From Agrobacterium salinitolerans (GTDB lineage: Bacteria; Pseudomonadota; Alphaproteobacteria; Rhizobiales; Rhizobiaceae), in contig NZ_MRDH01000006.1 of NCBI RefSeq assembly GCF_002008225.1, forward strand, positions 682,001 through 746,000: a stretch of DNA of 64,000 nt. The letters run 5' to 3'. Shown here piece after piece: positions 28,351 to 37,936 of the stretch. Each line of letters starts with the position of its first letter. Position 1 is the stretch's first letter. Position numbers and translations under genes: made by a program. The notes below the pieces were generated by a model that made no database searches, had not been told where the DNA came from, and saw only the letters and a list, made by a program, of their open reading frames with translations.

Positions 28351-28590
28351 CCGTTCATCCTTTATCGCCGCACCGTCACCGCCCATGATGGAGATAGGAT
28401 GCGCATATGCACATGGTCAAGACGGCGCTTTCACGCGCCGACAGAAGGAGACTGCCCGTACAGCAGCAAAATCCCTCATTTCCGGCCATCCCTCGCAACG
28501 GCAGGTTGACCGGCGGTAAATATTAGACAACTATCAAATATTGCCGGGAGAGCCAGCGTCGCTCTTTCGTATCCGGCGACCGGGGGCACG

Positions 28591-29385
28591 ATGCAGAACA
28601 GCAGCGAAAATGGCATCGCGGAATATAATGCCGGTCTCTTCGATAATCCCGAAGTTGCCGAATGGTATGACAACCAGCAGCTTTACCCGGCCGAACGCAT
28701 CATTCTCGATCAGTTCCGCCATGCCTATGCGGGCAAGCGGCTGCTTGACCTCGGCGTCGGCACCGGACGAACGACGAAGCCGCTTCTGCCGCTGGTGGAA
28801 GATTATATCGGCATTGACCGTTCGCAGCCGATGCTTGCGCTGGCGCGGCGCAATTTTCCCGCCGCCACGTTTCTCGACATGGATGTGCGGGCGATCGGCC
28901 AGTTCGGCGCGGAGCGTTTCGATTGCGTGCTCGGCGCGCTCGCAATTTTAAGCGCCTTCGATCATGAGGACCGGCTTGCCATCATCCATGCCGTGCGAAG
29001 CATTCTCGCACCCGGCGGATATTTCATCTTTTCGTTTCACAATCGCGAATGGAAGCGGGCCGGCGGCATGCCGCTGCACCGACGTTCCTGGCACCCGCGC
29101 GAGGTGGTGAATTCGCTGCATCCGCAAAGCTGGATCAACTATCTGCGCCTGCAACCTTCGACACGGCGAACACCGGAATACGCCATTCTCGCGGATCAGG
29201 CGCACCGCTGGAGCGGCTTGTTTTATTTCATCGACCTTGCCGCCCAGACCCGCCAGTTGCAGGATGCGGGCTTCGAGGTGGTCGCCCGTTATGGCGAGAA
29301 CGGACGACAGATCGAGAAAAATTCCGATACGTCCAATGACGGCCTGCTCAATCTCGTCTGTCGCGTCGCGCCGCAGCCATCGTGA
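28591..29385 (+). CDS. Class I SAM-dependent methyltransferase
   Basis: A 264-residue cytoplasmic protein with a Rossmann SAM-binding motif I LLDLGVGTGRTTKPL at about residues 50-64, motif II-like YIGIDRSQPML (71-81) and motif III DMDVRAIGQF (about 97-106). The substrate is unknown. It is divergent from the AI-2E transporter operon and followed by purM 123 bp downstream. Confidence 0.83.
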   Translation: MQNSSENGIAEYNAGLFDNPEVAEWYDNQQLYPAERIILDQFRHAYAGKRLLDLGVGTGRTTKPLLPLVEDYIGIDRSQPMLALARRNFPAATFLDMDVRAIGQFGAERFDCVLGALAILSAFDHEDRLAIIHAVRSILAPGGYFIFSFHNREWKRAGGMPLHRRSWHPREVVNSLHPQSWINYLRLQPSTRRTPEYAILADQAHRWSGLFYFIDLAAQTRQLQDAGFEVVARYGENGRQIEKNSDTSNDGLLNLVCRVAPQPS

Positions 29386-29508
29386 GCACCCAATCCGGCT
29401 AGCACCGCCAAAGCCGTTAAAAACCGGAGCTTTTGCCACTCAAACCCTTGCATCAGGCCCCGTCCCGTGCGAATGGCGACGCCAAAGGAACCAGCGGAGA
29501 CGAGAGCC

Positions 29509-30582
29509 ATGAGCCAGTCGGGCAAGAACGGTCTTACCTATAGCGATGCGGGTGTGGATATCGACGCCGGCAACCTGATGGTCGAGAAGATCAAACCGGC
29601 GGTGCGCTCCACGCGGCGTCCCGGCGCGGATGGCGAAATCGGCGGCTTCGGCGGCCTGTTCGATCTGAAAGCCGCGGGCTTCACCGATCCGGTTCTGGTG
29701 GCCGCCAATGACGGAGTCGGCACCAAGCTGAAGATCGCCATCGATGCTGACTACCACGACACCGTGGGTATCGACCTCGTTGCCATGTGCGTCAACGATC
29801 TCGTTGTTCAGGGCGCGGAGCCGCTGTTCTTCCTCGATTATTTCGCCACCGGCAAACTTGACCCTGACCAGGGTGCGGCCATTGTTTCCGGCATTGCCGC
29901 CGGTTGCCGCGAATCCGGCTGTGCGCTGATCGGCGGCGAAACCGCTGAAATGCCCGGCATGTATTCCGATGGCGACTACGACCTTGCTGGCTTTGCCGTG
30001 GGTGCGGCCGAACGCGGCCAGCTTCTGCCGGCCGGCGATATTGCCGAAGGCGACGTCATCCTTGGCCTGTCGTCCTCCGGGGTGCACTCCAACGGCTTTT
30101 CGCTGGTGCGCAAGATCGTGTCGATTTCCGGTCTCGACTGGAGCGCTCCCGCTCCCTTTGCCGACGGCAAGAAGCTCGGCGAAGCGCTGCTGACACCGAC
30201 CCGCATCTATGTGAAGCCGCTTTTGAAGGCGATCCGCGAAACCGGCGCACTGAAGGCGCTGGCGCACATTACCGGCGGCGGTTTTCCGGAGAATATTCCG
30301 CGCGTTCTGCCAAAGCATCTCGCCGCCGAAATCGATCTCGGCGCGATCAAGCTTCCCGCTGTCTTCTCCTGGCTTGCGAAAACCGGCGGTGTTGAAGCCA
30401 ATGAAATGCTGCGTACCTTCAATTGCGGCGTCGGCATGATCGTCGTCGTTTCGGCTGAAAATGCCGAAAAGGTCACGGAGGTTCTGACCGCCGAAGGCGA
30501 AACCGTTTTCCCGCTCGGCCGCATGGTCGCCCGCGAAGAAGGCGCGCATGGCACCATCTACAGGGGCGCTCTCGGCCTATGA
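29509..30582 (+). CDS. purM: Phosphoribosylformylglycinamidine cyclo-ligase (AIR synthetase)
   Basis: A 357-residue enzyme of de novo purine synthesis that closes FGAM to AIR using ATP. Family blocks are clear: [12 protein letters not shown] (residues about 9-20), [13 protein letters not shown] (about 68-80), [11 protein letters not shown] (about 143-153), GFAVGAAER and the C-terminal [11 protein letters not shown]. The start at 29509 gives the normal N terminus and follows GGAGACGAGAG. purN begins in the last codon (ATGATG at 30579), so they are translationally coupled. Confidence 0.96.
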   Translation: MSQSGKNGLTYSDAGVDIDAGNLMVEKIKPAVRSTRRPGADGEIGGFGGLFDLKAAGFTDPVLVAANDGVGTKLKIAIDADYHDTVGIDLVAMCVNDLVVQGAEPLFFLDYFATGKLDPDQGAAIVSGIAAGCRESGCALIGGETAEMPGMYSDGDYDLAGFAVGAAERGQLLPAGDIAEGDVILGLSSSGVHSNGFSLVRKIVSISGLDWSAPAPFADGKKLGEALLTPTRIYVKPLLKAIRETGALKALAHITGGGFPENIPRVLPKHLAAEIDLGAIKLPAVFSWLAKTGGVEANEMLRTFNCGVGMIVVVSAENAEKVTEVLTAEGETVFPLGRMVAREEGAHGTIYRGALGL

Positions 30583-31253
30583 TGAGCGCCGCCTTCCCGT
30601 CCGGCCGCAAACGCGTCGTCGTTTTCATTTCCGGCAGCGGCTCCAATATGGTGTCGCTGGCCAAGGCCTGTCAGGCGGCGGATTTTCCGGCGGAAATAGT
30701 CTGCGTGATCTCGGACAAGGCGTCTGCGGGCGGGCTGCAAAAGGCACGCGATCTCGGTATTCCGACGCTGGTCTTCGAGCGCAAGACTTATCCCAGCAAG
30801 GCCGAGCACGAAGGCGCCATTCTGGCGGCACTTGGCGAGATTGCGCCTGATATCATCTGCCTTGCCGGTTACATGCGGCTGATATCTGGGGATTTCATTG
30901 CCCCCTATGAAGGCCGCATCATCAATATCCACCCTTCCCTGCTGCCGCTTTTCCCCGGCCTGCACACCCATCAGCGTGCCATCGACAGTGGTATGAAAAT
31001 TTCCGGCTGCACCGTGCATTTCGTCACCGAAGGCATGGATGAAGGCCCGACCATCGCGCAAGGCGCGGTGCCGGTGCTTTCCGACGATACGGCCGATACG
31101 CTTGCGGCACGCATTCTAACCGTCGAGCACCAGCTCTACCCACTGGCGTTGAAGCGGCTTGCCGAAGGCAAGGTTCGAATGGAAGACAGCAAGACTATAT
31201 TCGCTGACGACGAGATTAAATCCGAACCTCAAAGCCTGATATCCGTCTTGTAA
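30579..31253 (+). CDS. purN: Phosphoribosylglycinamide formyltransferase
   Basis: A 224-residue enzyme that transfers a formyl group from 10-formyl-THF to GAR. Seen are [16 protein letters not shown] (residues about 12-27) and the catalytic Asn-His-Asp: the Asn and His in [12 protein letters not shown] (about 113-124) and the Asp in [12 protein letters not shown] (about 148-159). The C-terminal tail of about 20 residues is longer than usual. It overlaps purM by 4 bp. After its stop the sequence becomes strongly AT-rich. Confidence 0.95.
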   Translation: MMSAAFPSGRKRVVVFISGSGSNMVSLAKACQAADFPAEIVCVISDKASAGGLQKARDLGIPTLVFERKTYPSKAEHEGAILAALGEIAPDIICLAGYMRLISGDFIAPYEGRIINIHPSLLPLFPGLHTHQRAIDSGMKISGCTVHFVTEGMDEGPTIAQGAVPVLSDDTADTLAARILTVEHQLYPLALKRLAEGKVRMEDSKTIFADDEIKSEPQSLISVL

Positions 31254-31384
31254 CTTATTTATTACTAAATTACAAAATTATTAATATTGTAATTTATGCC
31301 GAATAAACCGATTATTTACCATAATCATCTTTAATGGCATCAACGGCCTTTCATTTCAGGCTCTCCGGTCATTCAGGAGCGATT
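31254..31384. promoter_or_regulatory. AT-rich leader with 29-bp dyad before the omptin gene
   Basis: Positions 31254-31330 are more than three quarters A+T, unlike the flanking chromosome. A perfect inverted repeat AAATTACAA (31267-31275) / TTGTAATTT (31287-31295) with an 11-bp spacer lies inside. The segment probably contains the omptin promoter and an operator. AT-rich sites of this kind can be bound by xenogeneic silencers such as MucR/Ros, which is inference only. Confidence 0.5.
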
Positions 31385-32320
31385 ATGCCATTTTCGAGAT
31401 TTTCACTGCCGCTCTCGGCCGCCTTGGCCATCAGCACGACCGTGCCAGCAATGGCGGAACCGGGCGGCATTACCGCCTCGCTGGATGCAGGCGTTCTTAA
31501 CATCAAGGCCACCGAGACTCTCTACAGCGGAAGCCATAAAAACAGTCAACTCGACTGGAAAACGACGAATGCTATGGCCCTGCGCGGATCGCTCGGCCTG
31601 GAGCTCTCGCCCGACTGGCGGATCAAGACGGAAGGGCGAATCGGCTTTGCCGGTGACGGCTACATGACCGATTATGACTGGCTGTATCCTTATTATAAAG
31701 ATACGTCCAAGGAAGGATGGAGCCACCGCTCGCAGCATGGTGACACCCGACTTGATCATTACCTGGCCGGAAGCATCGAACTGAACAGAACTCTCCTGGA
31801 GGACCCGCTGCAACATCTCAGCGCGGGTATAGGCTTTCGTTACACAGACGTACAATGGTCGTCATATGGCGGGAGTTACATCTATAGCTCGCGCGGCTTT
31901 CGAAATTACGTCGGGGATTTTGGCAACGGTGAAAAGGCGATTACCTACCGGCAGCAAATCCCCGTATTTTACGGCAACCTGAACGGCGGACGCAAATTCG
32001 GCAACTGGTCGCTGAACGCCGGAGTGGAAGGGGGCGCAATGGTCTATGCCAAGGCAACCGATGATCATTGGATGCGCTCCATCCGCTTCACCGATAAATT
32101 CGATATTGGCGGCATGTTCGGGGCAAAAGCTGGCATCGCTTATAACCTGACCGAGAATGCCTCAATCTATCTGGATGGCGCTTACGAATATACGAGCTTC
32201 GGCAGGGGTGACAAAACCGCGACATCCTTCGGAAGCGGCAGCGGTACGGTTTATGGCAATGCCGGCGGCGGCGACATGCAGTCGCTTTTCGTGGGAATGG
32301 GCGTCAAGGGACGGTTCTAG
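31385..32320 (+). CDS. Omptin family outer-membrane protease
   Basis: A 311-residue beta-barrel protein with a signal peptide ending VPAMA at about residue 24. It matches OmpT/Pla: the DYDW motif at Asp96/Asp98 (OmpT Asp83/Asp85) and TDDHW with Asp226/His228 (OmpT Asp210/His212), so the full Asp-Asp-Asp-His set is present. The omptin blocks WSHRSQHGDTRLDHY, YGGSYIYSSRGFRN and NGEKAITYRQQIPV are also seen, and it ends with Phe, typical of outer-membrane barrels. Omptins cut proteins between basic residues at the cell surface and need LPS for activity. The start at 31385 follows AGGAGCG. Omptins are best known from enterobacteria, so transfer is possible. Confidence 0.9.
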   Translation: MPFSRFSLPLSAALAISTTVPAMAEPGGITASLDAGVLNIKATETLYSGSHKNSQLDWKTTNAMALRGSLGLELSPDWRIKTEGRIGFAGDGYMTDYDWLYPYYKDTSKEGWSHRSQHGDTRLDHYLAGSIELNRTLLEDPLQHLSAGIGFRYTDVQWSSYGGSYIYSSRGFRNYVGDFGNGEKAITYRQQIPVFYGNLNGGRKFGNWSLNAGVEGGAMVYAKATDDHWMRSIRFTDKFDIGGMFGAKAGIAYNLTENASIYLDGAYEYTSFGRGDKTATSFGSGSGTVYGNAGGGDMQSLFVGMGVKGRF

Positions 32321-32544
32321 CATGCGGTAACTTTGAGACGGAAGCGCAGCATAGGGCGCTCGCTGATGGTCAGCGGACATCACCGCATATTGATGAGACG
32401 CACACCGTATCGTCGCTCCCATGAAAAGCCGCGTTCGGGCGATGATTGACCTCTTGTTTTCATCGGCGTTACTTTATAGTTGTTAAGCAATCTGTTTCAG
32501 AAATTATTATTCAATTTATTCTCACTAAAAAAATTTGGATATTT

Positions 32545-32931
32545 ATGATGAAATCAATTTTTATTGTTTCCGCTTTTTACGTGACAGCATTCTCCATCTC
32601 CTCCGCGATGCTGGCTCCGGTATTTGCAACCGAGAAATTTGCGACCAAGGCTGAATTCATCACAGCCACCGCCGGAAAGACGCTCACAACGAAGACCAAG
32701 AAAGGTGATACTTTTACGGCTACTTATGACGCCAATGGCAAGGGCAAGTTTTCCATCGAAGGCAAAACCTCGGGCGACCTCAGTTGGACGTTCAAGAACG
32801 ATACCTTGTGTTCCGAATTCAAGTCGATGAAATTCAAGGAATGCAACAAAGTCATCGTGGGCAGTGGAACGGAACTGAAATTTCTGGACGCGAAGACCGG
32901 TAGCCTCAACAACACTTACAGCGTTAAATAG
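32545..32931 (+). CDS. Small secreted protein of unknown function
   Basis: A 128-residue protein with a Sec signal peptide (hydrophobic to about residue 25, cleavage after APVFA at about 30). The mature part is Thr/Lys-rich and beta-like (TLTTKTKKGDTFTATYDANG, then TSGDLSWTFKNDTLC) with two Cys at about residues 91 and 100 (CSEFKSMKFKEC) that could form a disulfide. The fold resembles small lipocalin-like or DUF995-like secreted proteins, but I do not recognise it. The 85 bp before it are AT-rich and lack a clear ribosome binding site; ATGs at 32545 and 32548 are both possible. It is part of the same AT-rich patch as the omptin gene. Confidence 0.65.
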   Translation: MMKSIFIVSAFYVTAFSISSAMLAPVFATEKFATKAEFITATAGKTLTTKTKKGDTFTATYDANGKGKFSIEGKTSGDLSWTFKNDTLCSEFKSMKFKECNKVIVGSGTELKFLDAKTGSLNNTYSVK

Positions 32932-32966
32932 GCTAACTTGTCCGCATCTTTAAGGGTCGGCGCTGA

Positions 32967-33593
32967 TCAGCTCTTGTTTAGGAGGCCGCGATTTAACATC
33001 GCCCACTGCAGCAGAATGATCGTCTTGGAGTCGGTGATTTCACCCGATGCGATCATTCCGAAGGCTTCATCCAGCCCATAGGTCAGAACCTCCAGATCCT
33101 CGCCTTCGTCCTCCAGCCCGCCGCCGTTGCCGGCCTGCACGTCGAGGTCGATGCGCGCGACGAAGAGGCTGACCTTCTCCGTCAGCGTGCCGGGGCTGGC
33201 ATACATATCAAACAGATAATCGACCTTTTCGACAGCGTAGCCGGATTCCTCCATCGCCTCGCGGCGAATGGCATCGGAGGCATCGTCGTCATCGAGAAGC
33301 CCTGCCGGCACCTCGATCATGAAGCTCGGATCGCCGTTCACGAAAGCGGCAGGGCGGAACTGGCGCACCATCACCACGCTGTCGCGCTTCGGGTCATAAA
33401 GGAGAATGGCAGCCGCGCTGCCGTGGTCGTGGACTTCCCGGACGATGCGGATGGTTTTGCCATCCGGCATGCGCTGGTCGAAAACGAGCTTCTGCATGTG
33501 CACAAAGCCCTTCCAGACGGTTTCCTTTTCCACCAGCCGGATTCTGCCGGCATCCGCGTCTGCCGGAATGTTTTTCGCCTGCGTCTGTGTCAC
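32967..33593 (-). CDS. Nudix hydrolase, YffH/AdpP (GDP-mannose/ADP-ribose) type
   Basis: A 208-residue protein starting at GTG 33593 with AAGGACAT upstream. It has an N-terminal beta domain, then the Nudix box from about residue 113: AGLLDDDDASDAIRREAMEE followed by SGY. The catalytic REAMEE glutamates are intact, while the first Glu of the box is replaced by Asp and the spacing is one residue shorter than the consensus. The upstream SFMIEVPAG and downstream ASPGTLTEKVSLFVA are typical of the YffH/AdpP subfamily, which splits nucleoside-diphosphate sugars. It follows a molybdopterin oxidoreductase gene by 55 bp on the same strand. Confidence 0.82.
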   Translation of the reverse strand: MTQTQAKNIPADADAGRIRLVEKETVWKGFVHMQKLVFDQRMPDGKTIRIVREVHDHGSAAAILLYDPKRDSVVMVRQFRPAAFVNGDPSFMIEVPAGLLDDDDASDAIRREAMEESGYAVEKVDYLFDMYASPGTLTEKVSLFVARIDLDVQAGNGGGLEDEGEDLEVLTYGLDEAFGMIASGEITDSKTIILLQWAMLNRGLLNKS

Positions 33594-33648
33594 CGGATAT
33601 GTCCTTGCCTGTCGTGGGAGTTCAGCCTGCCCGTGTTGCGGCGCAATA

Positions 33649-35805
33649 TCAAGCCTCGCGGCTCTCATCGTCGCGGTGGAGCCAAACCTTGTTGTCGTGG
33701 AATGCCGCGCCGCCATAAGGTGCAACGGCATCGGCGCCGGTCAGAACATTGATGCCCTCGCCGTCCAGATGCGCCTTGTTCGGCCACAGCCCTTCGGCAA
33801 TCAGCACACCCGGCCTTGCGCCCTCCACGATCTTCGCATGGAGGCGGACCTCGCCGCGTGTATTGCCGATGCGGACGATATCGCCATCCGCAATATCGTT
33901 GCGGGCCGCATCCTCGGGACAGACCATCAATTCCGGACGACCTTCCTTCTGCACGGAAGTTTTGGTTTCCGCGAAAGTGGAATTCAGGAAGTTGCGCGCC
34001 GGTGACGTCGCCAGCCGGAAGGGATAGTCCGCATCCGCAACCTCGATGACATCGACCTGATCCGGAAATTTCGGAAACTCGGACACCGGTCCCATGACAC
34101 CGATGTTTTTCGGGGGCTTGTTGGGAGAAGGCCCCGTTGCCCAGTCGGGACTGAAACGGAATTTGCCGTCGCCATAACCAAAGCCCTCCAGATAATGCGC
34201 GACCTCGAAAGGCGGCTGCGCATCGATCCACTTCTCTTCGGCCAAAGTTTCAAAATCGCCCCAGCCGCTGATTTTCAGCATACGGTCCACATGGTCGCGA
34301 GCCGAAAGGCCGAAGCCCGGCATATGGTCGACACCGAGGCGTTTTGCCAGTTCTTCGATGACGAAGAGATTGGTGCGCACCGTTTCCGGCGGCTCCACCA
34401 GCTTCGGGCCGAGTAGGATATGGTTCTGGCCGCCAGCGCGGTAGATGTCGTCATGCTCGAGAAACATGGTGGCGGGAAGCACGATATCGGCCAAATCGGC
34501 CGTCTCCGTCATGAACTGCTCGTGCACCGCGACGAAGAGATCGTCACGCAGAAAGCCCTGCTTCACCAGCCGCTGCTCGGGCGCGACATTGACGGGATTG
34601 GTGTTCTGGATGAGCAGCGCCGTCACCGGGCCGCCATGGCGCAGAGCTTCTGCGTCCCCTGTCAGCACGCGGCCGATTTGCGACTGGTCGAGCTGGCGCA
34701 CATTGGGGTCGGCATAGGCCGTTCCCATCAGCTCCGCCTTGTTGAGACGGAAGATGTCACCATTATTGTGGAACGCACCGCCGCCCTCATATTGCCAGGA
34801 GCCGAGAACCGTGGCGATGGAAAGCACCGCATGCATGGCGACCGCACCGTTGCGCTGGCGGGCAAAACCGTACCCCAGCCGGAAGAAGGTCTTTTTCGTC
34901 GTACCGACGAGCCGCGCGAAAGCCTCGATCTCTTCAACAGAAAGACCGGTGATGTCGGACGCCCATTGCGGCGTCTTCGACTTCAGATGTGCTTCGAGCC
35001 CCGCCGGGTCGTCGGCGAAACGCGCCATGTAATCACGGTCGGCATAACCGTCGCGGAAGGCGATGTGCATGACGGCGCAGGCAAGAGCTGCATCCGTGCC
35101 AGGGCGAACGACGAGGCGCATATCCGCCTGTTTCATGGTCGGATTGTCATAGATATCGACAACGACGATCTTCGCGCCGCGTTCTTTTCGGGCTTTCACC
35201 GCATGGGTCATGACATTGACCTGGGTGGCCACCGCATTGGTGCCCCAGATGACGACGACATCGGCCTTGGCGATTTCTCGCGGATCGGGGCCGCGCAAGG
35301 CGCCGGTGCCCATCACGTAACCGGTCCAGGCCATGTTGGTGCAGATCGAACCGAAAAAGCCGGAATATTTCTTGGCGTGACGCAGGCGCTCGATGGAATC
35401 GCGCTGCACCTGCCCCATCGTGCCGGCGTAAAAATAGGGCCAGATGGCCTCGGCACCGTGCCGGGCTTCGGCTTTGACGAAAGCGTCGGCCACCTCGTCC
35501 AGCGCTGCTTCCCAGGAAATTTCCTGCCAGTCGCCCGTCCCCTTTGCGCCCTTACGGCGCTTCGGCGTCAGCAACCGGTCGGGATGGTAGATGCGCTCGG
35601 AATAACGCGCCACCTTGGCGCAGATGACGCCGGCGGTATATGTATTGGCATTGGCGCCGCGCACACGGCCGATGCGGCCATCGGCATTGATATCGACCTC
35701 CAGCGCACAGGCGCTCGGACAGTCATGCGGGCAGACCGTGTGTCCGATACGGACTTCGGCCTTCGGGGCGGCTTTTTCAGCGGAAATCGGGGTCGCAACG
35801 TTCAT
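33649..35805 (-). CDS. Molybdopterin oxidoreductase family protein
   Basis: About 718 residues. A 4Fe-4S motif C-x3-C-x3-C-x28-C is formed by Cys25, 29, 33 and 62 (CPHDCPSAC ... GVICAK), followed by the three molybdopterin-binding regions and a C-terminal dinucleotide-binding domain (residues about 605-710, with RIGNTRGEVRLHAKIVEG). There is no Tat signal at the N terminus, so it is cytoplasmic, related to assimilatory-type or formate dehydrogenase-like enzymes. The substrate is unknown. It needs MoCo; moaD and moaE lie about 9 kb away. An alternative start is the ATG at 35823. Confidence 0.85.
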   Translation of the reverse strand: MNVATPISAEKAAPKAEVRIGHTVCPHDCPSACALEVDINADGRIGRVRGANANTYTAGVICAKVARYSERIYHPDRLLTPKRRKGAKGTGDWQEISWEAALDEVADAFVKAEARHGAEAIWPYFYAGTMGQVQRDSIERLRHAKKYSGFFGSICTNMAWTGYVMGTGALRGPDPREIAKADVVVIWGTNAVATQVNVMTHAVKARKERGAKIVVVDIYDNPTMKQADMRLVVRPGTDAALACAVMHIAFRDGYADRDYMARFADDPAGLEAHLKSKTPQWASDITGLSVEEIEAFARLVGTTKKTFFRLGYGFARQRNGAVAMHAVLSIATVLGSWQYEGGGAFHNNGDIFRLNKAELMGTAYADPNVRQLDQSQIGRVLTGDAEALRHGGPVTALLIQNTNPVNVAPEQRLVKQGFLRDDLFVAVHEQFMTETADLADIVLPATMFLEHDDIYRAGGQNHILLGPKLVEPPETVRTNLFVIEELAKRLGVDHMPGFGLSARDHVDRMLKISGWGDFETLAEEKWIDAQPPFEVAHYLEGFGYGDGKFRFSPDWATGPSPNKPPKNIGVMGPVSEFPKFPDQVDVIEVADADYPFRLATSPARNFLNSTFAETKTSVQKEGRPELMVCPEDAARNDIADGDIVRIGNTRGEVRLHAKIVEGARPGVLIAEGLWPNKAHLDGEGINVLTGADAVAPYGGAAFHDNKVWLHRDDESREA

Positions 35806-35912
35806 GTCTTTTGTATATTGCATCAACGATGCGGCAAAAAGGCCGAAGTGACGTCCATCAAGAATATTCATCCAGACCATTCATCCCGGTAAACGGCAAG
35901 CGAGACATATCC

Positions 35913-36776
35913 ATGAACTACCGCCACATCTATCACGCCGGCAATTTCGCGGATGTCCTCAAACATGCCGTTCTCGCCCGCCTCGTGCGTTACCTCCAGA
36001 ACAAGGACAAGGCGTTTCGGGTGCTGGACACCCATGCCGGCATCGGGCTTTACGACCTCACCTCGGAAGAGGCACAAAAAACCGGCGAATGGCAGACCGG
36101 CATCGGCAAGCTGATGGAAGCCGACCTGCCCGCACCCATCGCCGAATTGCTGGAACCCTATCTTGCCGCCGTGAAGGAATTGAACCCGGAAGGCGGCGTG
36201 AAATTTTATCCCGGTTCGCCGAAACTCGCACGTATTCTGTTTCGCCCGCAGGACCGGCTTTCGGCCATGGAACTGCACCCGGATGACAGCCGGGCGCTCG
36301 CGCGTCTTTTCGAGGGGGACTATCAGGTGCGTGTCACCGAGCTGGACGGCTGGCTGTCGCTCGGCGCGCATCTGCCGCCGAAGGAAAAGCGGGGCCTGAT
36401 CCTCGTCGATCCGCCCTTCGAGCTTGAGAACGAATACCAGCGGCTGGCAGATGGTCTGAACAAAGCATATCGGCGGTTTTCAACCGGCACCTATTGCCTG
36501 TGGTATCCGCTCAAAAAAGGCGCGCCGATCAAGGATTTCCACGAGCGGCTGCAATCCTTCGATATTCCCAAGATGCTGTGCGCGGAACTTTCCGTCAAAA
36601 GCGACCGCCTGGATGGCCTCAGCGGCTCCGGCCTCATCATCGTCAACCCGCCCTATACGCTGAAGGAAGAGCTGCACACGCTGCTGCCCTACCTGAAGAC
36701 GACGCTGGCGCAGGACAGGTTCGCTTCGCAGCGCGCCTTCTGGCTGCGCGGCGAAGAAAAAGCGGAAGATAATTGA
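35913..36776 (+). CDS. rlmJ: 23S rRNA (adenine2030-N6)-methyltransferase
   Basis: A 287-residue SAM methyltransferase. It starts with the RlmJ signature MNYRHIYHAGNFADVLKH, has LDTHAGIGLYDL (about residues 42-53) for SAM binding and LILVDPPFELENEY (about 162-175) with the N6-adenine catalytic DPPF motif. It modifies A2030 of 23S rRNA. The start at 35913 fits the family; the open frame extends upstream to 35811, overlapping the divergent oxidoreductase. Confidence 0.94.
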   Translation: MNYRHIYHAGNFADVLKHAVLARLVRYLQNKDKAFRVLDTHAGIGLYDLTSEEAQKTGEWQTGIGKLMEADLPAPIAELLEPYLAAVKELNPEGGVKFYPGSPKLARILFRPQDRLSAMELHPDDSRALARLFEGDYQVRVTELDGWLSLGAHLPPKEKRGLILVDPPFELENEYQRLADGLNKAYRRFSTGTYCLWYPLKKGAPIKDFHERLQSFDIPKMLCAELSVKSDRLDGLSGSGLIIVNPPYTLKEELHTLLPYLKTTLAQDRFASQRAFWLRGEEKAEDN

Positions 36777-36781
36777 GGGGG

Positions 36782-37729
36782 CTACCTCAGCCCTTCCCGC
36801 TTCTGCGCCTGCGCAAGCTGTGACCGTTCAAAGAACAGGATCACAAACAGGGCCATGATGAAGGGAATAATGAGGTAGAACAGGCGGAAGACCAGAAGCG
36901 CCGCGATGACGTCCGCGGGGTTCATGTCCGGCAGGCCGGTGACGAAGACCAGTTCCAGCACCCCCAGTCCGCCCGGGGCGTGCGAGATGAGCGCCGCCGA
37001 GAAGGAAACCAGAAATATGCCGAGAATAACCATATAACCGGGATTTCCGGCTTCCGGCAGCGCGAAATAGATGATGCCGGCCGCGCCGATCAGTTCGATC
37101 GGGCCAATGACGAGCTGCTGCGCAACAAGCTTCGGTGCGGGGTAAGGCAGCACGAAGGAGCCGATTTTAAGGGGCTTCAGCCTGAGCAGGCTGCCGAGAA
37201 CATAAAGGCTGACGAATAGCAGCAGCACGACGCCTGTCGTGGTGGAGGCTTCGACCGGCAAAATGCCGGTGAACCGTTCGGTGATGTCAGGCTCGTAAAG
37301 CAGCACCAGCCCGATCAGCATGATCGTGCCGATGAGAAAGGTGAACGAGCAGAGGCCGACGAGCACGCCCACTTCCGCCACACTCAGCCCCTTGGACGTA
37401 TAGGCCCGATATCGCACCACGGCACCCGAGAATACCGAGGCCCCGACATTGTGGGAAAGCGCATAGGTGGTGAAAGAGGTAAGCGTGATGAAGAACCAGT
37501 TCACCTTGCGGCCAAGATGCTGCAACGCGATACGGTCGTAACCAGCGAGCGCGGCATAGGCCAGCAGGGTTGCAAGGCCCGAACACAGCCAGTCCCGCAC
37601 GCGAATGGCTTTCAGGCTGTCCCAGAGATCATCGAGCGACAGCCCGCGCAGTTCGTGAAAAAGCAACCATGCGGAAAAACCGATCGTCGCAAAGCCAACG
37701 ACGGGCCAGATATATTTCTTGAATTTCAT
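36782..37729 (-). CDS. Lysylphosphatidylglycerol synthase TM-region (UPF0104) protein
   Basis: About 315 residues with about eight hydrophobic segments. It matches the flippase-like domain of MprF (UPF0104): YALSHNVGASVFSGAVVRYR (about residues 81-100) and the segment SHAPGGLGVLELVF at about 250-263. It lacks the soluble aminoacyl-transferase domain of full MprF, so it may flip a lipid rather than aminoacylate it. ATG 37729 gives the N terminus MKFKKYIWPV; a GTG at 37762 is possible. It is convergent with rlmJ, 5 bp apart. Confidence 0.82.
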   Translation of the reverse strand: MKFKKYIWPVVGFATIGFSAWLLFHELRGLSLDDLWDSLKAIRVRDWLCSGLATLLAYAALAGYDRIALQHLGRKVNWFFITLTSFTTYALSHNVGASVFSGAVVRYRAYTSKGLSVAEVGVLVGLCSFTFLIGTIMLIGLVLLYEPDITERFTGILPVEASTTTGVVLLLFVSLYVLGSLLRLKPLKIGSFVLPYPAPKLVAQQLVIGPIELIGAAGIIYFALPEAGNPGYMVILGIFLVSFSAALISHAPGGLGVLELVFVTGLPDMNPADVIAALLVFRLFYLIIPFIMALFVILFFERSQLAQAQKREGLR

Positions 37730-37936
37730 GCGGTCATGCCCGCCAATTTCCCCCAGCTTCACCCCGCCCCGTTCCGTCTTTTGCGGAAGATTCGTTTGAC
37801 TTTATTCGTTATGCGGCAAAGCTTTCAACCTTTTCATCAAAGATTGGCGGTTTGCCCCGTTCACAAGTTGATGTAAGACCGGATCGTCGCCCGCCGGCGA
37901 TGTGAGGTCGTCCACTTTCCGGAGAACGTACACGGA

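Noticed and set aside
33594-33731. Upstream extension of the Nudix gene
   Set aside because: Overlaps the oxidoreductase gene; the GTG at 33593 has a proper ribosome binding site.
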